NCBI GenBank assembly: GCA_031269825.1
Contig: JAISYP010000052.1
Span: forward strand, 1-46,993
From: Deltaproteobacteria bacterium
Lineage (GTDB): Bacteria > Desulfobacterota > Desulfarculia > Adiutricales > Adiutricaceae
DNA: 46,993 bases
Reading direction: 5' to 3'
Positions 24,523 through 32,540 of the stretch are shown one piece after another (the first letter of the stretch is position 1; each line of letters starts with the position of its first letter). Under the pieces are notes generated by a model that worked only from the letters and a program-made list of their open reading frames with translations, was not told the origin of the DNA and made no database searches. Position numbers and translations under genes: made by a program.

Positions 24523-25326
24523 TTAAAAACTTCGGTTGATTTCGCGGCCAGCCACCAGTTCCTGACTAAAGTCCGTCATCAAGGCGGTCAGAGTCGACTC
24601 CATTTTAGAAGCGCTCTTAACCTCAGCTTCGTAACTGGCTTTTTTCCTGTGCACGGAACGAATCAAACTGGCTGAGGCCCGATCCGGCCGATCACTTTCC
24701 ATTTCAATAACCTGGTCAAAGGTGGAGGCCATTTGGCTAGAGCCTTCGGAATAGTTCTGCAAAATTTTGTAGGCGTCGTTAGTCCCATCTTTGATTTCTT
24801 GTAACCGCTCGTACATCTCCGCGTCGCTAAGTCGGCCGCTTTTATAATTTCTCGACAAATTTTGGTATTCTTTTTTGTAACAACCGGCGGTTATTTTAGC
24901 CGCGGCCACGGCTTGCTTCATGTTGCCTATATCCATATCCATGGCCTTATAATAGGTTTGGAACCTTTGGGCGTGATCCATGGCCTGAACTTCGCTGGAA
25001 ATCAGGTAACCCAAACCAGCTCCAGCCAAACCGCCCGACAAAGCGCCTTTGACAATATCAGACTTTTTGCCACCACCCTGCATGTAACCAATGGCCGCTC
25101 CAGTGAGCGCCCCAACGACCGCGCTGGTAGCCGTGGCTTTGTTTATCGCCTCGGCTCTTTTCCGTAAGTCGGAGACAGGCCGGTAGCACTGAGGGTAGTG
25201 CTTGACCACCACGGTTTGTTTGCCCAACTTTTGGCCAGCGCAGCCAGACGCCAGGGTGGCGGTGAGGGCGATAGCCAATATCAGAGCCATTTGGCTCTTC
25301 GCTATTTCTAAAATTTTCAGAATCAT
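24523..25326 (-). CDS. Glycine-zipper lipoprotein, possibly TagQ-like
   Basis: A 267-residue lipoprotein. The start at 25326 (MILKILEIAK) follows AGGAG seven to eight bases upstream, whereas the open frame begins seven codons earlier without such a site. The signal ends in a lipobox (LASGC), and the mature protein begins at Cys29. Residues about 67-110 are a double glycine zipper (VVGALTGAAIGYMQGGG and GALSGGLAGAGLGYL) that could insert in a membrane. The rest is helical and charged. In type VI post-translational regulation an outer-membrane lipoprotein, TagQ, anchors TagR; a lipoprotein in a cluster with TagR/S/T-like genes invites that comparison, but I see no diagnostic motif and keep it as inference. 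Confidence 0.72.
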   Translation of the reverse strand: MILKILEIAKSQMALILAIALTATLASGCAGQKLGKQTVVVKHYPQCYRPVSDLRKRAEAINKATATSAVVGALTGAAIGYMQGGGKKSDIVKGALSGGLAGAGLGYLISSEVQAMDHAQRFQTYYKAMDMDIGNMKQAVAAAKITAGCYKKEYQNLSRNYKSGRLSDAEMYERLQEIKDGTNDAYKILQNYSEGSSQMASTFDQVIEMESDRPDRASASLIRSVHRKKASYEAEVKSASKMESTLTALMTDFSQELVAGREINRSF

Positions 25327-25365
25327 CTTCGTTTCTCCTACAAACAAAATATGAAAAGAGACATA

Positions 25366-26552
25366 CTAATTTTTTGAGGCATTATTAAGTGATTTTTTTC
25401 GAAATTCTATTGGAAAAACAGAATTATATTCATCATGTTGAATTAAATTACATGTCGCTTGAGTCCCTTGAGGAGAGTAAGCGCATTTTAAATCATATTT
25501 GGGATAACTGTCCGCGCCCGTCCCCGGGCAAGCGGCGACCGCGCTAGCGGTCACGATCAAATTCCCAGCCTGATAGGTCACCTCGCCAGGAGCCCGACAG
25601 ACCTCCGTGGAACCCGGCTCGCTGACCATAAATTCCACCTTATTAGTCGCGTCTCTAAAGCAAAACTCGAAAGACGCCTCTTTTCCAGTGAAAGAATTCA
25701 AAAATTTATTCGCCCGCGAGTCCCAACAACCCCGCAGGTAACTGAAATTTCCCGCCAAGACGTCTTCTTGGGAAAAAATCAAACAAAGAGACCTTTTTTC
25801 CTTATAACCCAATTTATATCCATCCACGGATTTTCTCAATTCCGAAATATAGGCCTCGTTATCGTCAAAGACCACGGCGTTCAATTTGGGGGCGAAAAAC
25901 AGGGAATTTAAAGCCTCAAACACCTGGGCCTCAGTGAAATAGACCGCCAAAAGACCGATTAAAAGGCCAAAAAGACCGCCCAAGGCCATTTTTTTTAAAA
26001 ACCGTCCAAACCGCCAACTCTCGTCAATGGTTTTGAACTTGACCACTTCCAATTTAGGCGACTCTGGATCCATTTTGGGGTCTGACTCCAATTTTATTTC
26101 CTCGATAACCGGCTGACTACAGGCCAACCCTAGGCCCCACCCCACGACCACAATCTTGTCAGTCGAACAATAATACTGACAAAAATTAGGGAGTTAAAAA
26201 TCCGAGCTAAAAGCTCGCCATTATTTTTATCTTTTATGAGACTAGAACTAAGTAATTTTTTAGACAAATCACTAATAAAATAAACAAATTTATCAATTTC
26301 AGTCTGAGCTTGAGCCTGTTGTTCCGGCGGTAACGCGTTCAAGGCGACGAGTTCGTCATCAATATCGGAAAACCAGTTGATCCGGTCTTGTTGAAGATTT
26401 TTGACCGGCTCGGCTAAAATGACCCGTGAGTTCGGGCTATACTCTTCGATGATCGAGCCTAGCGCAATATAATTTAATATTATTTCTACGCCATTTAGCT
26501 CCAAAATATGACTTTGGCTGAGGCTTCCGCTATGGATCAACTGACGAGGCAT
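25366..26552 (-). pseudogene. SrfA family protein, copy 3, with a single -1 frameshift
   Basis: Two overlapping frames together make a complete SrfA protein. The first (from ATG 26552, preceded by GGAG) encodes the N-terminal domain with INWFSDIDDELVALNAL up to GELLARIFNS. The second resumes with PNFCQYYCSTDKIVVVGWGL, which aligns with the SHPEKYQVYMVGGRPVVAGWGL block of copy 1. The join is at the CCC run at 26189-26191, and one extra C would restore the frame. Beyond it lie a membrane helix (GGLFGLLIGLLAVYF), the post-membrane helical segment ending in Cys, and a six-cysteine domain starting YLRGCW. No other stop interrupts it. A sequencing or assembly error, a recent mutation, phase variation or recoding are all possible. 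Confidence 0.75.
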
Positions 26553-26827
26553 TGAATATTAGAACTCCTTGATTAAAATCCTCGGCGTCTAGCCTTAAAC
26601 TTGACCAACAAGCCACGGACACGGTCTTGATCCCGCGTCTTGAAGCCATGACCATAACCCAATCGTCCTCATCATTATCAAGAAAAACAACTAATAAAAC
26701 GTAAAAAGACATAAAAAAATAACAATAAAAACAAAAAAAATAATTAATTTTTCTTCAATATAAAAAATGCGTTATATCAAACCTTATCAAACTTGATAAA
26801 ACTTATACAACATAAACACAATATCGA

Positions 26828-28456
26828 TCATTGACAATTTTGAGGAATATTTTTTGGCCAAATTATTTGATTAGCCCCATTTTTGACTACATTTTGGTTA
26901 CAAGCTAGATCATTATACGCGAGAAATTCAATTTTCTTGTTTATCAACGCGAATTTTTTCTTATATTTTACTCGCATCAGTCCTTGCTCATTAAAAGAGC
27001 TTATTTCCTCAAATTTAGGATTGGCCTCCCATTTAGCCTTCTTATCCAGCGTTCCCCAAAACCCATTAAGTTTTAACCACAGTCGACTTTCCCCGGGAAA
27101 ATGCCGGTAATCTTCGAACATAGGCTTGAAGGCGACGCTACCACTAGCCCGGAACACGCCGTATTTTTCCCCATCTTTAACCACGACTAACTGGCACTCA
27201 GGGATAAAAGTGGCCATATCGCGCTCGGGTTTAATCAACCAACCCCCTTTGGAGTTGATGAGCCCCCATTTACCTTTGGATTTAGCCACCGCGACGCCAG
27301 GATCGTAAAATGACCCGCCATCCTCGAAATTGAACTCTACCGCGACTTGACCTTTGACGTCAATATAACCAAATTTGCCCCCTTTTTTGACTCTCGCCAA
27401 ACCAAAATCGGAAAAAGATTGGACTTCTTGGTAAGCGCCGATAATATAGCGGCCTTGATTGTCACAATAACCTTGGTCTTTTTTCCTAATTTTCTCCATG
27501 CAAGGGGCTAGTTTCCATTTAAGATCATTGACAAATTCCCACGTTTCGGCCATGGTGAGCGTTCGCGTTCCTGGTTTGTCCAAAGTATAGGCCAAAGGAT
27601 CGGAATCTTTATGCTCAACCCATAATTCATTTCGTTTTTCATTGTAGACTACAGTTGTACGAGATAACGGAACTATAAAATTTCCTTTTAGATCTATAAC
27701 ACCAAATTTTTTATTACTACTAACAAAAAAATAATCTAAATTATTATGTACTTGATTTAAATCAGTAAATTTTGGATCTATTAAAACTTTGCCTTTCAGA
27801 TTAATAATGCCTTCACTTACGGTTTCATTATTATTTTTTTCATCTTTAACAAAAATTTTAATTAAATTTTTACTTTTATCCGTAAAAGAACCGATATTGA
27901 GCATGGACGAATATTTCGGCTTGACCAGCCACCCAGCGGTAGGCGATAAAAGTCCCACTACTCCGTGGTATTGAGCCTTATACAACCCTTGACTCAAATA
28001 CCCTAGTTCCTTAAACCGCGGTTTGATCAACCAACGGCCAGTGTTATCCAAGGCCCCCCACCAAGATCCGACCTGACCCATTAACCCAAAATCCCCGTCA
28101 TTATTAGCGAAAACGACCCCGTCCAAGCCAGGCTGAACCACCCAAGCCCCGCTGGGATCAATCAAACCAATTTTTCCCGCCGAGTTGGCCACTTTCGCCA
28201 AGCCATTGGGGAAAAAATTTTCCGCGGAGCCGAAAATTGGTTCCAAAACCACTTGGCCTTGGAGATCCAGGTAACCCCACAAATTATTGAACTGAAAACA
28301 TTGGAGCTCTTGGCCCGCCCCCGGCTTAGCCTGGCCTGGCCCATTGAGATCTAAAACGTCTGGCGCCAACTCAAATTGGACAGCCCAGACAGGCTTAACC
28401 AAGTTGATCGCCACAAAAAGCGTAATAAAAAATAAAATAGAGGCTAAACTCTTCAT
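26828..28456 (-). CDS. Exported WG-repeat protein
   Basis: A 542-residue protein built from about ten WG-type repeats, each with a core like G-Y/L-I-D-x-x-G-x-W/V-x-I-x-P-x-F: GLIDPSGAWVVQP, GALDNTGRWLIKPRF, GYIDVKGQVAVEF and GLINSKGGWLIKP, among others. These form beta-structured, probably protein-binding arrays. The start at 28456 (MKSLASILFFITLFVAI) gives a signal peptide; a TTG ten codons earlier is possible, and neither has a good ribosome site. The middle (about 27640-27900) is much more AT-rich than the flanks, with degenerate repeats. It is the first gene of the minus-strand cluster; divergent from it lies psd, 0.8 kb away. Confidence 0.8.
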   Translation of the reverse strand: MKSLASILFFITLFVAINLVKPVWAVQFELAPDVLDLNGPGQAKPGAGQELQCFQFNNLWGYLDLQGQVVLEPIFGSAENFFPNGLAKVANSAGKIGLIDPSGAWVVQPGLDGVVFANNDGDFGLMGQVGSWWGALDNTGRWLIKPRFKELGYLSQGLYKAQYHGVVGLLSPTAGWLVKPKYSSMLNIGSFTDKSKNLIKIFVKDEKNNNETVSEGIINLKGKVLIDPKFTDLNQVHNNLDYFFVSSNKKFGVIDLKGNFIVPLSRTTVVYNEKRNELWVEHKDSDPLAYTLDKPGTRTLTMAETWEFVNDLKWKLAPCMEKIRKKDQGYCDNQGRYIIGAYQEVQSFSDFGLARVKKGGKFGYIDVKGQVAVEFNFEDGGSFYDPGVAVAKSKGKWGLINSKGGWLIKPERDMATFIPECQLVVVKDGEKYGVFRASGSVAFKPMFEDYRHFPGESRLWLKLNGFWGTLDKKAKWEANPKFEEISSFNEQGLMRVKYKKKFALINKKIEFLAYNDLACNQNVVKNGANQIIWPKNIPQNCQ

Positions 28457-28486
28457 AAACAAATTAAACAACCAGGAAGCATTCAA

Positions 28487-29314
28487 ATTTAAACGAAATT
28501 CCGCTTCCGTTCCTCTGTTTTTTTTAAAATTTCCACATTAAGGCAAAAGGGGACATGTAACTTCTTGGCCTTTCAAAATAACAAAAGATCTTAGGAAAGT
28601 CAACCCCAATTTCAATTTTTCCCTCACCCCTTTTCCCAGCTTCCTCGCTAGCGAGCTAGCGATTCACAAAATAAATTTTCCAGAACAGACTGAAGAAAAA
28701 AATTTCAACACATAAATCTTGAAATTATAAAAATTATTTAAAATTGTGATAAATACAAAATAAATAATAAAATTAGCTTTAAACAGCTATATTAAAATTT
28801 AAATACATTCACCTGTTTTGTAAATTATTACAACATTGTGCTTTTTTCCATTTTATTAAATTCGCTAAACCAACGAAAAACTTCGACCGCCAAAAGGCTT
28901 TTAATCCTGACCGAAATATGAAATAATAACCCAAAATCGGCCAGGGAAGCTGATGATATGGGTAGCGAACCCTTAGCGACGTTTTGGATTGGAGCCCGAG
29001 CGCCAAACTCCTTAGGGCCAACCGCCCAGAACCGGGCACCAAAACCGGCTTTAGAATGGTCACTATTGATTTTGTTACTCTCTATAGATTTGTCATTCTA
29101 TAGATTAGGCCCATTAAAATGGTCAATATAAATTGGGTTCATAGAACCGAACCTTTTAGATAGTTTATCGTATTTTAAAGTTATTTTGATGATTCTGTCA
29201 ACCCTTAGGCCCACGGCTTGAGACGTTTATTTTTTGATCGATTAATAATTTTTAACATTTAATTAGTCCGATACTTAATGTTAAATTATTGTTTTTCATT
29301 AACAAGGAACAAAT
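28487..29314. other. 828-bp divergent intergenic region
   Basis: No convincing gene on either strand. It holds the 5' regions of the WG-repeat gene and psd. A palindrome with 8-bp arms TCGCTAGC / GCTAGCGA lies at 28645-28662, and a 10-bp direct repeat TCTATAGATT lies at 29081-29090 and 29097-29106. The stretch 28690-28810 is very AT-rich. AAGGAAC before the psd ATG is a good ribosome site. Confidence 0.5.
28645..28662. repeat. 18-bp palindrome
   Basis: TCGCTAGC-GA-GCTAGCGA, perfect 8-bp arms. It lies about 190 bp upstream of the WG-repeat start; a protein-binding site or a relic of a mobile element are both possible. Confidence 0.5.
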
Positions 29315-29998
29315 ATGTTTGACGACTATTTCAAGGACAAAATCCCTGAATTCAACATCAACAACAGCCTTTTTGTGGCTCGGCCTGGGTTGCCTTTCAT
29401 CTTCAGCTCGGGGATCGCCTTTTTTATCGCCTGGTTCTTCGACTGGAATGTCTTAGAAATCCTCTTTTTCGCCTTTTTTCTTATGACTTTGATCTTTTTT
29501 CGGGATCCTCGCCGAGACACGCCCCCGCCAGGCTTCGGCTTGTCTCCGGCGGACGGAAAAATCATTCGGATCGATCAAGGGGCCATCTGTCCTTTGACCC
29601 AGGCTAAGACCATCAAGGTCAGCGTGTTCATGAGCGTCTTTAACGTCCATGTCAACCGATCGCCCATCGACGCCCGCCTGGATTCCCAAAAATATTTCGC
29701 TGGCAAATTTTTTAACGCCAGTTTTGACAAGTCTAGCGAGTTAAACGAACGTAACGCCCTAGTTCTCATTGACGACCAAGGACGCGAGGTGGTCATGGTT
29801 CAAATCGCGGGGCTAATCGCCAGAAGGATCCTCAGCTGGGTGACGCCAGGCCAGTATCTCCAAAGAGGCCAGCGATTTGGCATGATCCGCTTTGGCTCCA
29901 GGGTTGACCTTTATTTGCCCCCAGAAGCTGAGATCATGGTTGTCCTGGGTCAAACCGTGCGCGCGGGTTGGTCACCCATCTGGCGGTATAAAGATTAA
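29315..29998 (+). CDS. psd: Phosphatidylserine decarboxylase proenzyme, short form
   Basis: A 227-residue Psd of the short (archaeal/alphaproteobacterial-type) class, which converts phosphatidylserine to phosphatidylethanolamine. Visible motifs are LSPADGKIIRID near residue 76, VSVFMSVFNVHVNRSP near 107, and the self-cleavage region RFGSRVDLYLP, where Ser195 would become the pyruvoyl group. Two membrane segments near the N-terminus (FIFSSGIAFFIAWFF and ILFFAFFLMTLIFF) suit its inner-membrane location. No pssA lies beside it. AAGGA precedes the ATG by six to seven bases. A strong terminator follows, so kdsB is on a separate transcript. Confidence 0.93.
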   Translation: MFDDYFKDKIPEFNINNSLFVARPGLPFIFSSGIAFFIAWFFDWNVLEILFFAFFLMTLIFFRDPRRDTPPPGFGLSPADGKIIRIDQGAICPLTQAKTIKVSVFMSVFNVHVNRSPIDARLDSQKYFAGKFFNASFDKSSELNERNALVLIDDQGREVVMVQIAGLIARRILSWVTPGQYLQRGQRFGMIRFGSRVDLYLPPEAEIMVVLGQTVRAGWSPIWRYKD

Positions 29999-30030
29999 AC
30001 CCTAACAATTCCATTATTTGGAAATTTCCT

Positions 30031-30074
30031 GATCAATGACCACGCGTTCCGCGTTGGCCATTGATCAATTTTTT
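30031..30074 (+). terminator. Intrinsic terminator after psd
   Basis: A long near-perfect inverted repeat begins TGATCAATGACCACGCG and ends CGCGTTGGCC...TTGATCA, with a three-base loop, and is followed by ATTTTTTC. It ends the psd transcript. The 3' arm overlaps the first codons of the longest open frame of kdsB, an argument against that upstream start. Confidence 0.8.
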
Positions 30075-30090
30075 CAACTATAAGGTAACG

Positions 30091-30831
30091 ATGCCTAAAA
30101 CCGTGGCCATCATCCCCGCTCGGTGGGAGTCCAGCCGTTTTCCCGGTAAACCCCTGGCCTTGCTAGCCGGGCTACCCATGATCCAACATGTGTTCCAAAG
30201 AGCCAAACAAATCCCCAATCTATGGGGGGTCTGGGTGGCCACGGACGACGAGCGGGTTCAGCGAACCGTGACCGAGTTTGGCGGGGAGGTTCTGATGACC
30301 TCCCCAAAACACCAAAGCGGCACGGATCGCTTGGCCGAGGCCGCGACACTTCTAAACCTCGAAGAGGCGGATATTGTCATTAATGTCCAAGGCGACCAAC
30401 CTTGTTTAAATCCACTCCACCCAGGCTTGTTGGCCCAGGCCTTGCGGACGAGTTCGGCCCCGGTCTCCACCTTGGCCGTGCCTTTGAGCGATCCAGCCGA
30501 AATCGCCAATCCTAACCATGTCAAAACGGTTTTTGACGCCAATGGCCGGGCTTTATATTTTTCTCGTTCCCCTATTCCCTATTATCGGGAGGGAACGGGA
30601 GCGTATTTTAAACACATTGGCCTGTACGCCTACCGGGTGGGGTTTTTACGCGAATTTGTCCAATGGCCCCCTGGCCGTTGGGAGATGGCGGAAAAACTGG
30701 AGCAACTTCGGATCTTGGAGCGAGGGCGCGCCATCCAAATTGTGGTTGGCCAGGGGTTATCCCCAGAAGTGGACACGCCCGCGGATCTGTCAATCGCTGA
30801 GGCGGCTTTAAGTCAACTCGCCTCAACTTAG
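30091..30831 (+). CDS. kdsB: CMP-Kdo synthetase (3-deoxy-manno-octulosonate cytidylyltransferase)
   Basis: A 246-residue KdsB, which activates Kdo with CTP for the inner core of lipopolysaccharide. The nucleotide-binding start IPARWESSRFPGKPLA is at residues 7-22, with VWVATDDERV, TSPKHQSGTDRLAEA and NVQGDQP following as expected. Length is normal for the family. The ATG at 30091 has AAGG six bases upstream; the frame is open for ten more codons but these lie in the psd terminator. The gene indicates a Gram-negative lipopolysaccharide-producing cell. A hairpin overlaps its 3' end. Confidence 0.95.
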   Translation: MPKTVAIIPARWESSRFPGKPLALLAGLPMIQHVFQRAKQIPNLWGVWVATDDERVQRTVTEFGGEVLMTSPKHQSGTDRLAEAATLLNLEEADIVINVQGDQPCLNPLHPGLLAQALRTSSAPVSTLAVPLSDPAEIANPNHVKTVFDANGRALYFSRSPIPYYREGTGAYFKHIGLYAYRVGFLREFVQWPPGRWEMAEKLEQLRILERGRAIQIVVGQGLSPEVDTPADLSIAEAALSQLAST

Positions 30832-30841
30832 TCTTTTTTTC
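30798..30841 (+). terminator. Terminator overlapping the end of kdsB
   Basis: TGAGGCG / CGCCTCA arms with a 14-base loop lie within the last codons of kdsB. After the stop codon comes TCTTTTTTTC. The T run starts seven bases after the stem, slightly far but usable. Confidence 0.55.
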
Positions 30842-30931
30842 TTTCCACCCCCTAGCCTTCACCCTAAAAAGTCTTCCCCTTAGAAAACTTCCCCATAAAA
30901 CTAGCCCGAACCAGCGCCCTACCAATAAGAA

Positions 30932-30963
30932 GGCCAGACCTCCCCATCAAGGGAGATCTGGCC
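30932..30963 (-). terminator. Terminator after the acetate transporter gene
   Basis: A 13-bp stem GGCCAGACCTCCC / GGGAGATCTGGCC with one G-U-type mismatch and a six-base loop. On the minus strand it is followed by TTCTTATT. It lies 69 bases after the satP-like stop. Confidence 0.65.
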
Positions 30964-31031
30964 AACAATCAAGAACTAGACGTCAAAAGGCGAAACCCGT
31001 CCGCCGGAAAATCAGCGACCAAACGACCTCA

Positions 31032-31583
31032 CTAATAAGGTAAGATCTTTTTACCCGCCGTCTCATCCAAAGCGATAGCCGCGCCAAGGTAAACAGCCGA
31101 CCCACCGCAAACGATCCCTAGATAACCAGCGAAAGTTAGGATAGCCGCGCTTTCCGTGAAATAATAGGCGGACAAGGAAAAGAAGACAATGACCAAGGTG
31201 ACGAACACAAAAGTCAAAATCCGGCCCCCCTTCAAAATCGCCAGCAGCAATAGGAACGCGTACACTCCCCAAAGCCCAATCCAAGCTCCCAAAAGCGGAA
31301 GGCTCGCGGGTTTGGCCCAACCCAAAACCGGGAACACATTGATACCAAACAAAGAAAGCCAAAACGCTCCAAAAGCCACAAAAGCCGAACACCCAAAGGT
31401 GTTGCCCTTGAAAAACTCCATGATCCCGGCGATGGATTGGGAAATACCGCCTAGGAAAAACGCCATGGCTAGGATAGCCGCTCCGTCTGGCAAAAGGCCA
31501 GCGTTAGCGAAGCTGAGCAAAACAGTGGTTAAACCAAAGCTAACTAGCCCTAGAGGGGTAGGATTAGCGAATGTTGTGGCCAT
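31032..31583 (-). CDS. satP: Acetate transporter, GPR1/FUN34/YaaH family
   Basis: A 183-residue membrane protein with six predicted helices. The N-terminal family signature NPTPLGLVSFGLTT at residues 7-20 is present, as is the FF.GG..Q...G..EF..GNTFG block near 45-65. The family carries acetate and succinate with protons across the inner membrane. AAAGGAG lies five to six bases before the ATG. It is transcribed alone, with its own promoter at 31744-31772 and a terminator downstream. It suggests that short-chain acids are nutrients or products for the cell. Confidence 0.92.
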   Translation of the reverse strand: MATTFANPTPLGLVSFGLTTVLLSFANAGLLPDGAAILAMAFFLGGISQSIAGIMEFFKGNTFGCSAFVAFGAFWLSLFGINVFPVLGWAKPASLPLLGAWIGLWGVYAFLLLLAILKGGRILTFVFVTLVIVFFSLSAYYFTESAAILTFAGYLGIVCGGSAVYLGAAIALDETAGKKILPY

Positions 31584-31720
31584 AAGACTCCTTTCTACTT
31601 TTCCAGGACTTCAGGGGAAGGCCAAACCTGGATTAAAGATAGGGCTTGGCGAAACGAATATCCGCGTGCCAATCAACGCGAATTCTGAAAACGGACTCCC
31701 CCGGCCCAAGACCAAAACCA

Positions 31721-31740
31721 ATATTAAAATTTTTTAATAT
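31721..31740. promoter_or_regulatory. Palindrome overlapping the satP start site
   Basis: 9-bp arms ATATTAAAA / TTTTAATAT around TT. It sits immediately downstream of the proposed -10, where transcription should begin, the usual place for a repressor operator. Confidence 0.5.
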
Positions 31741-31743
31741 CCT

Positions 31744-31772
31744 AATATCCAGTATATCCGTCTAAATGTCAA
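31744..31772 (-). promoter_or_regulatory. Sigma-70-type promoter of the acetate transporter gene
   Basis: On the minus strand TTGACA, 17 bases, then GATATT (four of six matches to TATAAT). A start near 31737 would leave a leader of about 150 bases before the satP ATG. Confidence 0.55.
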
Positions 31773-31950
31773 GGAATTATTTTACTCGCGAACATTTTTT
31801 ATTATTCCAATAAAAACAAATAGTTATATAAATAATCGGCCCTTAGCCGGGTCTTCGCGCCAAAAAAAACAAAATTTCCTTCAACCTCAATGAAAAAAAA
31901 CTGTTCTTGAGTGGACTCGGAGACTAATTCTCCCCTCGCCAAAGAGATTT

Positions 31951-32060
31951 GATGGTCTCGCGAAAACTCTAAAATTCAAGAATAAAAATTGATACGTTAT
32001 TGAAATTAATACTCTTTTTCTTGACGTTTTCCCTTAAACTAGGGTTTTCGCGAAACCTTC
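31951..32060 (+). mobile_element. Short inverted-repeat element, copy 1
   Basis: A 110-bp element starting GATGGTCTCGCGAAAA and ending TTTTCGCGAAACCTTC, imperfect terminal inverted repeats of about 16 bp. The inside (TTATTGAAATTAATACTCTT) is shared almost exactly with copy 2. It is too short to encode anything and resembles a MITE. No target duplication is visible. Confidence 0.7.
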
Positions 32061-32099
32061 AGGTCTCCGACGAGCGACCAATCTAACCAGCGAATTAAA

Positions 32100-32540
32100 A
32101 AATTAACTAAATTGCGATAATTAAGATATTTTTAGTTCTTATACATTACTAAAATATGATATGATTAACAAATATCTATATAGAATAAATTATAACTATT
32201 AAAAATATAAAATTTATTAATATATTATCAAAAAACAATATCATTATACATTATATTTAAGTTATAATTAGAAAATAAAATATATATTAATTAAAATAAT
32301 TGAATACATATAATAAATTTTTATACTATTATTATATTATTATATTATTATATTAATCTATAATAATTTATCACTCATATCAAATCTTTATCCTATATAA
32401 AATAATGTTTATTGTTCTTATAGGCTAAAATACTAAAATTTTTATAATTTTAATGAAGAAAATTAGACGATGTTTTTATTTATAACTTACTTATTAAATA
32501 TAAAAAACATTAATTTTCAATGGAACGAGTTATTTTTTTC
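32100..32540. other. Extremely AT-rich island
   Basis: About 440 bp made nearly only of A and T, with simple runs such as repeated TATTATATTA near 32330-32355. It could be non-coding spacer, a nucleoid-protein silenced region or a replication or recombination landmark; nothing decides between these. Confidence 0.6.

Noticed and set aside
5093-28456. The cluster as a type VI secretion system
   Set aside because: Tag- and PpkA-like regulators are present, but no TssB/C, Hcp, VgrG, ClpV, TssJ/L/M or TssK gene is seen.
28809-29063. 84-codon minus-strand frame upstream of psd
   Set aside because: No ribosome site, low-complexity basic composition, and it lies in the AT-rich leader between divergent genes.
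32100-32540. AT-rich island as a replication origin
   Set aside because: No cluster of DnaA boxes, no dnaA, dnaN or parAB nearby, and no GC-skew information from one window.
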